A stretch of DNA of 64,000 bases from Caenorhabditis remanei (Eukaryota; Nematoda; Chromadorea; Rhabditida; Rhabditidae). Both the position numbers and the translations under genes were made by a program. The notes under the pieces are model-generated. The model was not told the origin of the DNA. It did no database searches and was given only the letters and a program-made list of their open reading frames with translations. Positions 1 through 12,464 of this stretch are shown here, piece after piece (within the stretch, counting starts at the first letter, position 1; every line of letters starts with the position of its first letter). Location: the NCBI RefSeq assembly GCF_010183535.1, contig NC_071332.1, forward strand, positions 10,354,001 through 10,418,000. The letters run 5' to 3'.

Positions 1-3000
1 AAGAGACGCGTCGTGAGTCCATTTTTCAGCAGCAGGTACCTCCCCCTGAAATATTGTATGAGGAAAAGAAGTGGCTGGGTGGGGGAGAAAAGAAATGAGA
101 AAAATAAAAACGTATATTATACAAAAACGAATGAATAAGCAGATAGGATATGAAGATGAGTACAAGTATTCGTATGGATGAAGGCGGAAAAAAGAAGAAA
201 AATGGATTGGGGGCAGGGAGGGGATGAGTTGCAATTAAAGAAGAGATGAGCCGAAGGGATATGCACTACATATGTGCGCAAGAACAAGATTATATAGATT
301 TTGGGAAATCTATATAAATGTATTTAGGAATGAGTGTTTCCTATTTCGAAAAAGGAGGAGGTCAGAAAATAGAAGACGTTGCTAATACCACGTTGAAGGT
401 GTTCAATGGACAAGCTAATCTGTTTATGTGCCATGGGTCAATTAGTTGGAAGAAAAGGAGAAAAGGAAAGAATGGAAAGAAAAGAAGAGAAGACCGAGGA
501 GCATAAAAAGACCCAGGGAGAAGCGAATTAATTGGAATCTTATGCTAGTTAGAGTCTGGTGAGAATTCCTGTATCAAAAATTTATTTGTACGTAACAAAC
601 TAAATTCACATACATGGCAACCATGAAACCAGGGACTCTCAGTGCAAAAAATTCAAAAATTGTGTTCATACCCATTTGGAAAAAAACACAGTTTGGAAAA
701 ACACTCCACTAGTCCAAACGGTTCACTTTTATACATTTTTCTCAACTTTCTAAATGAGTTATTTAGTCTTCATACGCAATTGTGCTTCGAGTTCTCTTCG
801 TAATTACATTCCTGTTATTATCTTAAAAGTAACAAAACATTTCCCAATAACCTCTCATGGCTCAAAGTTCGAAACATTACGTAAGCATGACTCATAACAA
901 CTGAAAACTCTCTTGCTGCTGCTTTAATTATCTCTGGACAAATATATACTTGCAACCCAGTTATTTTTATCCGTTGCATTATTTACGAAACATTTTTCTT
1001 ATTACGTATACGAAGATTCTAGAAAAATCTTCCTCATTTTTTGCGTCACTCATATCTAAATAGTTCCGAGCAACAGAGTAAAAGAAGAGAGTTTATTTCA
1101 ATTTCGTAAGACCACATAGTCTTTATTCTGCTGCTCTCCTCGTTCATGAATGATGCATATTTCCTCCTCTTCCACCCCCTAAACACTTGAACTTCTTTTC
1201 TTTTCTCTTCGAATGTTTTGGGGATTTTTGAGTTCAATTGAAGCTGAGTAACTGAGTTCTCTTTAATGAACTGTTTTCCCAACTTCTAGATTCCAGTTGG
1301 CCAAATGACTCTGCTGAAAATATAAGCACTGAATTGAATCAGAATTGGTTCTCTGGACTGGTCAATTTAACATCATAGGCCTCGGATTCCCGATGGAATC
1401 AAATCATGGGAAAAAAACCCAAAATGTTTTATCTGAAAGAATATTTATGCTGCATCAAGAGAGAGCTTCTCGATAAATCTTATGAGTTCAGAAACTCGGA
1501 AAGCGATTTAAAAAATGAAGGTTTCACTATTTCTTTGATACACCAAATAACAAACTTCAGACGGAATTTCTGGTGATTTTCTTCACTCTCTATAGATTTG
1601 CTCATTTCTCTCTTCTAAATCATTTTAACAGTTAAGTATTTTCTTGGTTGTTAGAGAAGTCTGTAGGGACATTCATCTTATCTGATAGAACTGAGAAGCC
1701 GAATATGAAAACAGGAAATTAAAAGAAGAAGGAAGGATGTTTAGGTCTAGCAGGAAATGAAAATGGGAACGGAGTTGCTTTTTTTCTGCTCTGAAAATTG
1801 TTGAAAACTGGGAAGAAGACCAGTAGAATTTGGGGAGAAACTGCGAGAAAGAAGAGATTGGATTAAAGGAAACGTTTAGTTTAGTCACTCACTAAATCAC
1901 ACACGATTTCATTCGTTAGTCACGGATAAACATCGAAAAGCACAGACTCATTGGACAGAAAGAGAGAGTATGTAAATTTATTTGTTCAAAGAAGAAGACA
2001 TCCGAAAAAAGAGCAGCGGGAAAGGATAATGCTGGGGTCCAAGTAAATAAGCAGGTGGCACCAGAAAGTGTACTTCATGCTTCGAACGTCACGAGAAGAA
2101 GAGTTAATGGAAAAGGATGTTTTTTTTGGTTCTACTGGAAAGTGCATGAAAATTAAATTATCGGTTTGTTGTGGCAACAAAATTACGAGACTAATGGGAT
2201 AAAGTTCTAATGTTCTAACAAAACTGGATAACGAGAAAGAGCGAGGTAACTTCCACAACGTTTGTATGATCTATTATTCAAAAAACTCCCGAACTTTCCA
2301 CAGCATCTGGATTGAGCAATTAACAAACCACCTGCTCTTCATCCATAAAAAAATCATGCGACTGAAAGTTCCTGAATACGTAAATAACAAACGTCTACGT
2401 CACTATCAAAAATGTGTTTTTTCTTTAGAAGTCGTTGAACGAAAAGACAATAGCGTATCTAAAAATATCCAGAAATGTCTAAATATAGATGTAGAGTATT
2501 CAGAAGGAATATTTCTAGATGTTTTCTATTTATTTTCTTCTTCCATTCATCCTCTACAGATGTGCGTGTGAGTGGTTGTAGACGTAATATGATACTGGAA
2601 GAAAAAACAACAAAAAGTGAAAAGGAGAAGCCACGACACCAGAAGTACACGAATAATCAAATTTCGTAGAAAGGGGATGTCAAAAAGAAACAAGTTTCGA
2701 TTTTCTTAAGCAGCAGATATGAAGAGAGGAGTTGGAAAGCAGAATTGCAAAATTCCGGGCCGGGCCGAGAAAGCTCCGGCCCGGATTTGAATTTTTGAAC
2801 TTTTTTCACTACAATTTTTTATCCAAAAATTTATTTTCTGAAAATTTTTCATATTTTTTCTCAAGTATATTTTTCAACAACCTTCGAAACCTACAAAAAA
2901 TTGTTCTTAAGAGATGTTTTTCAAAAAAAATCGGGAAATTTTCGAAAACATTTTGAATTTTTTTCAGTACTGAACATCCGGGCCGACCGGGACGTTGCAA

Positions 3001-6000
3001 GTCTGTTGGAAAGAGTAATTGGTGAAGCAGTAAACATGCTCCAATTGTAACTCTGCTGATTAGGGCAATTCAACGAAAAGAACTGAATAGAAAAAGAAGG
3101 GCAAGCTTTTAGGATAAATTAGAGAAGAATTCAGAAATGAAATGTGATTTTATGGTAGGAGGAATTCCATGAACTCGTTTCTGGATGCTCATAAATGTGA
3201 TCGTATGAGAATAGAAGGTGAATAAAGAGAGAGTATCAAGAAAGAAAAAAACATCGAGATAATAAACAGAACCTACCAATTAAATCAAAACTTTTTCTGA
3301 CTCATTTCTGAGGAAGTAATGTGAGAAAGTTCACGATGAGTATTCCGAATGAAAGAAGCGGAAGACAAGAGATGAGGGTGGACTCAAAACTTGAATACCA
3401 TTGAGAGCAAAACCACAAATTGGTCATTTTTCACATGCTCATAGAGAATTTCAGAACAGATGTTACAACACGTTATAATATAAAGTATCACGTGTTCCTT
3501 GAGATACTCATTGTTCTATGACAAAAACAATCAAAACAAATCAGTTGATTGTGTTTCATAACCTGCTCGTTGATCCATAAACCTTCTGGATACTGCGAGT
3601 AAAAAAAAAGAACAAAAAGAGAGGGAGAATTCGGTCTAGAAACCAATCGTATAATAATAAAAAACCACAAATACTCTAGGTATACCGCATGGTTCAATGC
3701 ATCTTCTTATTGCTATACTTCAATGAGAAAAAGATATGAGATTGAGATGTGCAAGAAGGAAAAAAACGGAATTTGTATTGAAGAAAAGAGTAAAGAAAGC
3801 CTCGAGCGGAACACATAGAAGACTTTCAGCAAATAAAAAAAAGCACGAGTGGTTTTTAGTATAGTTTTCAGAGATATAGTATTTCTGGGTCAAATGAGGA
3901 AAGAGAATGAGTGAAAACAAGAAAGTTGGGAAAGCTGAAAATTGGTAAAGAGTTGAGGAGAACTCTTCGATTGGAAAAATACAAGAAGTGGTACTGTAGA
4001 AATTCGTCGTAGAAGAAAACATCTTCTAGTGCGTATCGAAATGAAATCGGTAGTACCCATCCAAACTATTGGAGAGAAGCATTACATTTCCTTGCAGTAA
4101 ATTCAAACGTATTGTAGCAGCAAACATTTTTTGGAGTCTTTTGCAAAACTATTCTAGAAATAAGTTTGTTTTTGAATACGTTATTTCCAGAACGAAACTC
4201 AAAGGCCCTATAAGATAGTTCTCCGATAAACAACTATGAAATAAATGTGTGAAAATACCAGAACGTTCCCACACGAAAGAATGAGTGAACTATGAGATTC
4301 CTGCTCGCCGATAGAACAAAAGATTATTGGATTTACTCAGGTGACCCGAACTATTTTATTAAATTATTGAGAAACAATCCGGAGTGACGGTAAACAAAAA
4401 TCTGGAAAAAAGACAAAAGCTTTTTCTCTTTATTCGTTTTTTCTCTTGTCTTAGATCTGACAAAGAGAAAAAACGAAGCACATGAGTGGAATATTGATGA
4501 GGTGTGACTTCTTCAAAACACGTATTGTCAAGGAAAGAAGTACCTCGGAATTCAAAGAATAATGAAGTCTGAAAGTGTCTCAACTGGAAACATTCCCACG
4601 CACCTTGTTTGCTTTTTCATGAAAATCTCTTGACAAAAAGTTGGGTGGTCCATGGAATAATAATAATAATGTTTTTGTGGTCAGGAGGACTTCTAATTTT
4701 GGAAAGTAGATGACGGTAATTCGACACTCGTGGATATAGTAGTGGTCATTTGTTTGAATGTTTGAAGGATTCGAAACGAGTGGGTACCGAAAAATAGCTG
4801 AGTGGTCAGAAGAATATTTCAAGGGTTTTTTTTTAGTGAAAGGGATGTGTATTTTTGGGGGATTAACAATGAGGACCGAATTCCAAAAAGTCGAATCATT
4901 TCCCGAATTCTGAACTTCCGGGAACAGTTTTCCTGTTTGAAAACACCGAGTTTAAATAAATTTGTGGCTATGATTGTTTCAGATTGCTGACCAAATCTTG
5001 ACCAATCTATTTCGTTATTTACTTCGAGAACTGCTATACATTAAACCAGGAAAACCGAAGAACCGGAATTTAATTTTATGAATTGAGCAATAATAACAAT
5101 TTAATTGAATGACCTATCCATAATTCTATAAACAGGAAGTAAAAAAAGAAAAAAGAGTAAAATAAAGAGACAATTCAATTACTGAGTGTACCGAGACATT
5201 GTTTATTTGTCTGGAAATGGAACGGATCAACAGATGGAACTGAATTACCGAGAAAATTGAGTTATTAGATTAAATGTGGATTTTTGAGGGCATTCGTCGA
5301 ATCTCGAGAGCTGGAAACGAAACCAGACACTGACTGGGAAATGAGGAAAACAAAAAGGGAAACTTATGGTAATGAGAAGTCTTTCAATCTCCGCTTGACC
5401 GGATGTACTAGTCAAGAAAAAGGAAAGGAAAGAAAAAGGAAAGGAAAGAAAAGGAATGAGAATGGAGTAAGGATTTCATGTGGAGAGTAAATAAATAGAG
5501 TTATTAAAGAGAGGGAGACTGCAAGTTTTTGTTTTCATTTCATAAACAAAGAACATCTGTTCCAACATTTACAACACGAGTTGACCAAAGGTTAGAGTCT
5601 TAAAGATCAAAAATGTGGCTTTCAGATGGTTGATTGGAGTTGGATGTTCCACTGAAACTGCGAAGAACTTTAAAGTTTCTCACGAGATGCAATGAAATAT
5701 ACGGAGGCATCAACTTTTTGATAGGTTTGATTAAAACTTCTGGGTGACTAGATCAAGATGGAAATACACAAGATGTATCATAACTCATAAGTAGACCGGC
5801 AGGTCGCGTGAATCCAATTGAATCAGTTTTTGAATTCCCCAAAGACGCACAACGATTGTTACGGATTCTGACACTTCTTCATAACTATTAATAGGGACAC
5901 GAGATCACAAAGTAAACCTACGAACTGGTGATCAAGAACGCTGTTACAGGATAGAAGGTAATTAACATCATCCAATCACACAGATTCCAGGAAAAATTTC

Positions 6001-7853
6001 AGATGATTTACTATTTTCTTAAAAAATTAACTCTTCCCTTCTACCAGAACTGTCCCAACTCTCATTCCTTCAGTTCAAAAATCTCGAGGTCTCGTTTCGA
6101 ATTTTAGATTTTCATTACGTCTGTTTTTCAAAGAGAAAAAAAAACAAAAAACCCAGAGGTACAGATTAAAGACATCATGTGAACGTCAGCATGTTGCACC
6201 CTTTTTCTTCCCGGTGTAATAAACACATTTTTCGAAGATATTGTCGTTTGGGAGATAAAACGGTTACAGTAGGTTTCAAGGAACATAAAACGACTGGAGA
6301 AATGAATACCGATTTGGATGACATCTGATTCTAAAAGTCAGAGAACGAAGTCTGCTTTTTTGTCACGTTTTTTTAGAGAGTTTCGAAAGACCACCAGAAA
6401 GAATATATGTTGTCGTCTGCGTTCGTTTTGGTTGGTGTTTGGTTTAAAAGATGAACTAAGGACCACGAACCAGTCAACTCAAGGCGACAACCCTCCTCTA
6501 TCAGATTTTATAAAAAATTTGAAAACATACTTCTTTTGGATTAGGAACTTCTGCTCGTCTTTCTTCTTCTGGACATGTAACTGCATTTTATAAGAAAAAA
6601 AATCAAGAATCTTCTAGAACTTTACTCATCTAAAGAGGAGAAATAAGCAAAATGAAGAAAGTGAAAACACCTACGAACTATTTATGAAACACGGGACCTC
6701 CCTATTTGGCAGCTCGTCGACCAAAACAATTCATTCTGAAGACGTCGTCGACGATGAAGACGTCACGTGTTGCGGTGTCGACGACTACAAAATGTATTAT
6801 AATTTTTCATCTTCTCTATATCTACTATTAATAGTCTTTAGCACTCCTGAGATACGAATTACTTTTTTCAACTGGTTCCAAGCTGCAAGCTGCAAAAGTT
6901 CTCCTAAACATGTGATGCCAGTTCTCTTTTTTTTTGAATTTCTCTCAGAAGCTTCTCTCACAAAATAACTGGTTTAATAGCAGAAATGAAAGATTTATGA
7001 TGCAAAAAGACTGCGAGTGAAATATTCGGAACAGAAGGGAACAACGCGGAGAATCCAATTTCAGATGTCAAAAGAGGAGAGTATGTTTTCGACAACGGAC
7101 CTCTGTGCTGAAAAAAATATATGTTGCTCAACGATGTTTTCGATTGGAATTTATGTCGACTGCTTTTGCTGAAAGAGGTCAACTGGGCAGGAAGTAATAT
7201 TTCAAATGATTTTTTGGCTGTTTGTTCAAGTGTTTTGTTTAGAACAAAAGTGAAAGAGGTAGGAGAAGAAAGACAAATCGTGGAAAACTAAGAGGGACCA
7301 GGGAATCAGTTTGAAACGCGTTATTTCCTCTACAAGTTTCAGAGAATCTTGACGACTACAAGACAGTTTATTTGTTTGAAATAAAACTTCTTCTCTTGTA
7401 TTTTGAACAGATCCACCACTCGGTTCCATCGATACCGATGGTGTCACCTAGTTAACCCTTCCAAAGTACATAAACATTCTGCTTGATACATCCATTGTTG
7501 CGCAACAATTCATCCACAGGTCCAAAAGGTCCCACATTCGAGATGGCAAAAGTGGCGAATGTTGAGATGAGAAAGCTGAATAGAACATATTATGGTGCGG
7601 AAAGAACCATTTTCTGACTGATGAATGTAGCCTCAATATTTGTTGAAAATGACTTTCTTTGATTTTTTGAACAACGTGACATTGTACACTTCGAAGAATC
7701 CTTGGTAATTCACTCTTGTTCAAAAGATTCAGTTTCAATAATTCCCTTCTGGTTATCGGAATTCTCACAATCATCCAGTACATAATGCTCGGTAAATTTT
7801 AACTTCGGAATTATAACAATTGCTGATTTTTAGTTGATAAAATTATTGAAATT
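1..7853. other. Long stretch without a supported gene
   Basis: About 7.8 kb with only short open frames that show no family motif, no chain of phase-compatible exons and no biased codon pattern. The DNA is A/T-rich, with runs of GA-rich and TC-rich sequence. It could be intergenic or part of a very long intron of a gene lying to the left. The only structure I can name in it is the GGCCCG-containing repeat at 2755-2992. Confidence 0.5.
2755..2992. repeat. Short copy of a GGCCCG-capped repeat
   Basis: Two GC-rich caps made of CCGGGCC-type units (2755-2784 and 2977-2992) enclose about 190 bp of A/T-rich DNA containing TTTTTCAAAAA-like tracts. The same architecture, caps of CGGGCC units around an A/T core with the phrase GAATCCGGGCCGACCGGG near one cap, is seen at 20786-21255. 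The two are therefore read as members of one dispersed repeat family. This copy has far fewer cap units. Confidence 0.6.
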
Positions 7854-8770
7854 ATGTGTTGGCTTGTGATGGTAGTCTATCTACTTCCGTTATGTGCTAA
7901 AAAGAAATCTGAAACAAGCATGAGCAAACTGTCGGTCAATGAAGGATTTGAAAGAAACAGGAAGAATGAAAACAAGAAGAAAATTATCGAAGAGCAAAAG
8001 AAAGAAGGTCAGCCAGATGTGAAGAACAAGGATGAAAATGAAAAACAAAAAAGTGGAGGAAGATCGAAATCCAAGTCGAAAAAAGAAATAATCAAATCAA
8101 CACTAGACGGAGATACTTCATCTGGAAAGAAGAAAAAGGAATCGAAGGTTTCAAAACCAGCAGAAGAAGTTCAAGGTGATGTGAAAGCGGGTACTACCTC
8201 AGGAAAAGAAAAAATTGCTGCTCTTGATGGAGACGTAATTCCGGCTGATCTTTGTGGAGAAATGGATAAAACTATTAACGACTCGGAAAACCGTGAGTTT
8301 TTGAAAACAAGGACACCGTAAAACCTGTAATGGAAAGACACCAGATTTTACGGTATATGCACATTTATAACTACTGTTATTTTCACAGCTGCTGTTCATG
8401 ATCGTGTTACTCGTATCGCTGAAACTGATTTGATTTTCGATCCAAAAGTAGTGAAATATCGAGGGAATGTTGATGAAGAAAAGGTTAGACAAAATGATTC
8501 AAAAGTCTGAAAGCTTAGATTTTATTCCAGAACAAATCGGAGGTTGAACAATTAGAGAAAGAAATGGAGGCTGCTTGTGCGAAACACGAGAGAAGAGTTC
8601 GTAATAAGACCAGAAAATCAGAAGAGTCGGTCAAATCAGTTGATACTCCGGTTCCAACTGATAGAAGAGTCAAAATGAAACCGGATGCATGTGTTTTGTT
8701 TGAAACAAAAGAGCAATTGACAGATGATGAGGCGATTGACAGAGTAGAGGAGGACGACAAAGAACAATAG
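7854..8770 (+). CDS. Lys/Glu-rich protein with hydrophobic N-terminus, unknown function
   Basis: Three exons with matching phases, 7854-8292, 8389-8483 and 8531-8770, give about 257 residues. The first 15 residues (MCWLVMVVYLLPLCA) look like a signal peptide or anchor. Residues about 20-140 are low in complexity and dominated by Lys, Glu, Ser and Asp, with KSGGRSKSKSKK and two similar LDGD segments. The last exon is more ordered and contains a charged helix-like stretch followed by the acidic tail EEDDKEQ. A TTTTTAG acceptor 15 bp before the ATG could be a trans-splice site, which supports this start. I recognise no family. The DNA upstream (7448-7800) is ambiguous and may hold another exon. 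Confidence 0.6.
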
Positions 8771-9556
8771 AAAACTTGACAAGACAGGAACTTCAGATAA
8801 ATGTAATCGATTTCCTGCTCATATTTTTAATTTATAAAACTTCGGGGGACTGCAGTTCGAACTGTAATGTGTTCAATATGGTGTTAGAAAAACAAGTTCG
8901 CAATACAGTAAGATTTTGAAGGCGCACAGACACTTTTCTTTCTCGAGTCCCACAGCGACATATTTTCGCAGATATTATATTTTTTTGGTGTTTCAGTTTT
9001 TCCAGTTTCTGTTTCGAAGTTTTCAGTTTTAGTGTTAATATAACCAAGTATTTGTTATACTTTTCACATCAAAATTTTTTATATTATTCGCTATCGGATG
9101 TTCAATTATATTTTAAAAATGACTGTAAAAATAAAAGCGTACTGGTTTCTCTCTAAATCATCACCGCACTTTGCGTGTTTGCGCCCCAATTTTACAGTGA
9201 AATATTATTATTTTGATACATTCAGTATCAAAAGTTCTCGGCCGAACCATGGTTGGAACTGACGAAAATCTCTCCCTTCTCGAAAAAAAACATTTCAAAA
9301 CCACGAAAAGTGTCTTGCCAATGTTATTTTCGCATTTGACATCTTCTCATTTTCTCTGCACTTCACGTACAATTTCGTACTTTTTTCCTCTGCTCTCTTC
9401 TTGTTTACTAGATAAAATAGTGTTGCGGCAATGAGAGAGGGCAGACGGTGAAACAAACAACACAATATTTCGTTCCATTTAGGCGTTGCCAACTAGCGCA
9501 TTCTTCATTTCTGCCGTGTTGCCGTATTGCTGTATTTTTCTTTTATTTATTAGAAA
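8771..9556. other. Intergenic region before the serpin cluster
   Basis: A/T-rich spacer that should contain the 3' end of the preceding gene and the promoter or outron of the first serpin. The sequence ends in TTTATTTATTAG immediately before AAAATG at 9557, a typical worm trans-splice acceptor. No other feature is visible. Confidence 0.4.
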
Positions 9557-12361
9557 ATGTCAGATCCAAAGGAAAAGTAAGTGTACTTCTTGAAACGTCA
9601 CAAAAAATATCAGCGGCGAAATGTGTAATAACAACAAAAAACAAAAGAACAACTGTTGAGCGAACCTGAACTTGTGGACGTTGCGGCCATCATTCAGCCG
9701 TCAGAGACCGAAAAATCATCGCCAGTGCGAAATTATATCGACTTGTTCACGTATTCATGACTCAAATCTTTCCGGTCGACGCACCTTTCCTATTTCATCA
9801 ACATTTGCTACAAGTTTCAGAGCTCAATGCAACGTTTAGTTAGCGTTGTCTTCACAAAGTCGGACATAATATTTATAAACCTTAAAAATCAGTGTTTAAA
9901 GTTACAGGAAGTTTCTAAAAAATCTTTTAAACTTTATAACTTTGAAAACAATATGATGTCACTCATTTTTCTTCGTGCTATTTTAGTATTAGTCATCGCT
10001 TTTCTCAATCAATCATTTCGTTCATTTAGAATGTGTAGACCAGCCAATGTTTGACCTAATCGACAGCATTGACCCTTGGTTGGTCACTCGCGTTTATTTA
10101 TTTTCACCCACTAACCTCAGTAGCTTTTTGACATATTGATTTTTCAGCATGGCTCTCCTTCTCCAATCGGAGACTGACTTCGGTCTTGGATTACTTCGTC
10201 AGCAAAACCTTACTGAATCGCTCGTGTTCTCTCCACTTTCTATTGCTCTTGCTCTCTCACTTGTCCACGTGGCAGCCAAAGGAGAAACACGTGACCAGAT
10301 TCGTGAGGCACTTGTCAAAGGGGCCACAGATGAGCAACTCGAGCAACACTTTGCCAATATCTCCGCCGCACTTCTAGGAGCTGAAAAAGGAACTCAAGTT
10401 AATATCGCAAACCACGTCTTCTCGAGGTGATACTATAAATGTTATATAATTCTAAACAAAGAAGTTCCTTTTCAGAACTGGATTCCCCATCAAGCAATCT
10501 TACTTGGACACTGTAAAGAAGTTGTACAACGCTGGAGCTTCTTCACTTAACTTCCAGGATGCTGAAGCATCAGCAGAAGCAATCAACAAGTTTGTTCGTG
10601 AGAATACCGGAGAGCACATCAAAACGATTATAAATGCGGATAGTATTTCAGATGGTAAGTAGAGAAAAATTAATAAAGTATTTGGGATGAAACTGATACA
10701 AAAAAAAGTGAAAACCAGAGAAGGACACTCGTATTGTTCCCAAACGAACTTTTCGTTGAGAAGCTGCTGGTCCTTGAACCATTTCTGCTCAATACTATAA
10801 GCTTTCAGATTTTATATTATGTTTTGATCCCCTTCAGTCAGTTGCAACTCAGTTTCATTTTATTTCTGTTCAGATCTCGTTGCTGTTCTCACGAATGCGC
10901 TCTACTTCAAGGCTGATTGGCAAAACAAGTTCAAGAAAGAGTCAACATTCAAACGCGAATTCTTCAGTTCAGCTGACTCCAAACGCGAAATTGACTTCCT
11001 TCACGCATCAGCAGTCAATAGAAATTATGCTGAAAATGATCAATTCCAAGTGTTGAGTCTTCCATACAAGGATGAAACTTTCGCCCTGACAATCTTTCTT
11101 CCAAAAACTCGCTTCGGTTTGTCAGATGCTCTCAAGAATTTGGATTCCGCTTCAATTCAACACCTTATGTCTAATGTCTCCAACGAGTTGGTCAACGTAA
11201 GTTTTAAGGTTTCTTTTCGATTCAAACATTTGGGTTGCAGGTCAGAATTCCAAAGTGGAAAATCGAAACCGGATTGGGACTCAACGAAGCACTCCAGGCT
11301 ATTGGAATCAAGAAAGCTTTCGATCAGTCGGCGGACCTCGGAAACTTCGCTGATGGAGTCTACGTCTCGAAAGTCACACACAAGGCGATGATTGAGGTGA
11401 GAATAAGTTTACGTTGTAAACTTTTTCAGTTAAAAATATTCACTGCTGAATATTTATTTTATTCTGGAAGCAGTAAATTGTTTTCAAACCCTTACTTCCC
11501 CGACGCATGATTCTCGCTTCATTCTACCCTAACGAATCTGATCCTCACTAATCATTTCCATATGGTCCTTTTTCACTCACGTGTCAGCGTTTCTAGGTCG
11601 ATGAAGACGGAACGAAAGCCGCTGCCGCCACTACAGTTTCGATTTCGCTGAAATCTGCGATGTTCCCAGTCGAAGAACCGAAAGATTTCATTGCCGATCA
11701 CCCATTCCTCTTTGTTCTCTCCCAAAATAATCATCCACTTTTTATCGGTCTTCATCATTAGAACATTTATAATGAGAGAGTTGTATTTCTGCTTAATATA
11801 CGTTTGCTATATAAATAATACATTGGTATTTTGTTACCGCTAAAGTGTATAAAACATGTGAATTCTTTGAAACCTTGAATAAATTTCTGTAATTAATTAT
11901 CATAATAATTTTGAAAATGCAGGTCGACGAGGCTGGAACAACTGCAGCTGCTGCAACAGTTGTCCTGATGATGAGGAAATCAGCGAAACCCCAGATGAAG
12001 AGTTCAATTGATTTTCAAGCGGATCACCCATTCCTCTTTGTTCTTTCCCAAAACAGTCATCCACTTTTCATAGGAATTCATAATTGAACTTAATTCCTCC
12101 GTAATAAAGTGCATGTATTTGTCCTCTCCAGCTCTTCTCGCTCAGATTCATTTTCAAAGTTAGGAAGTTTATTATCTTCAGGTCGACGAGAATGGGACAA
12201 CTGCTGCTGCCGCGACGAGGGTTTCGGTGGAAAGATGTCGGAAGTCAAAGATCATAAAAGAAAACTACGAATTTCATGCTGATCATCCGTTCTTGTTCAC
12301 ATTGCATCATGCTAAATCACACTTATTCATTGGCATTTTCACAGGAAATACTGAAAAATGA
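9557..12361 (+). CDS. srp-7: Serpin with three alternative reactive-loop last exons
   Basis: Serine protease inhibitor of the intracellular (clade B-like) type with no signal peptide. Common exons are 10148-10426, 10476-10654, 10874-11196 and 11241-11396. A 20-nt leader exon 9557-9576 (MSDPKE) joins in frame to 10148; otherwise translation starts at the ATG at 10149. Helix A (TDFGLGLLRQ), SLVFSPLSI and the breach-region VNVSFK-type strands are clear. The common part ends just before the hinge. Three 3' exons (A 11597-11761, B 11923-12087, C 12182-12361) each begin with VDE.GT.AAAAT, carry a different loop, then ADHPFLF and a stop. Products are 366, 366 and 371 residues from the ATG at 10149. 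Exons A, B and C are all preceded by acceptors in the same phase and each is followed by AATAAA-like signals. The symbol rests on family and remembered synteny with C. elegans srp-7. Confidence 0.9.
11597..11761 (+). other. Serpin alternative last exon A (loop P1 Lys)
   Basis: Acceptor GTTTCTAG, then GTCGATGAAGACGG. It encodes the hinge VDEDGTKAAAATT, a loop with SLK|S at the predicted P3-P1' (counting 17 residues from the hinge Glu), strand FIADHPFLFVL and a stop at 11759-11761. A GAATAAA at about 11875 lies before exon B, so this exon can end a transcript on its own. A basic P1 Lys predicts trypsin-like targets. Confidence 0.85.
11923..12087 (+). other. Serpin alternative last exon B (loop P2-P1 Arg-Lys)
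   Basis: Acceptor AAAATGCAG, then GTCGACGAGGCTGG. It encodes VDEAGTTAAAAT, then VVLMMRK|SA at the predicted scissile site, then FQADHPFLFVL and a stop at 12085-12087. TAATAAAG follows at about 12101. It has the same length as exon A (165 nt), and the sequence outside the loop is very similar, which points to tandem exon duplication. Confidence 0.85.
12182..12361 (+). other. Serpin alternative last exon C (loop with Arg-Cys-Arg-Lys)
   Basis: Acceptor ATTATCTTCAG, then GTCGACGAGAATGG. It encodes VDENGTTAAAATR followed by VSVERCRKSK. Counting from the hinge Glu puts Cys at P1 with Arg on both sides, unlike A and B. The strand HADHPFLFTL is kept, and the C-terminus is longer (180 nt in total). 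AAATAAATC and CCAATAAAA follow the stop. The exon is the most diverged of the three but has an intact frame and hinge. Confidence 0.8.
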
Positions 12362-12464
12362 AGTGGTTCTCAAAATAAATCGTTTATAAAAGCAATGAAA
12401 TGCCAATAAAAAGTTAAATTTTAGCTTTTCTTCTCCAGCCCAATCCTTTTGAAACGCAAATTTC

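Noticed and set aside
6684..6968. Frame with DVVDDEDVTCCGVDDY near 6.7 kb
   Set aside because: Short, flanked by A/T-rich DNA, no splice partners and no motif; the GACGTC-rich stretch is a local composition effect.
7448..7783. 111-codon frame on the - strand
   Set aside because: Could not be linked to splice partners, has no family features, and overlaps possible 5' DNA of the + strand gene at 7854.
9665..9772. Open frame EQLLSEPELVDVAAIIQPS... upstream of the serpin
   Set aside because: Protein-like composition, but there is no usable acceptor before it and joining from the 9576 donor gives an immediate stop. It is more likely part of the first serpin intron.
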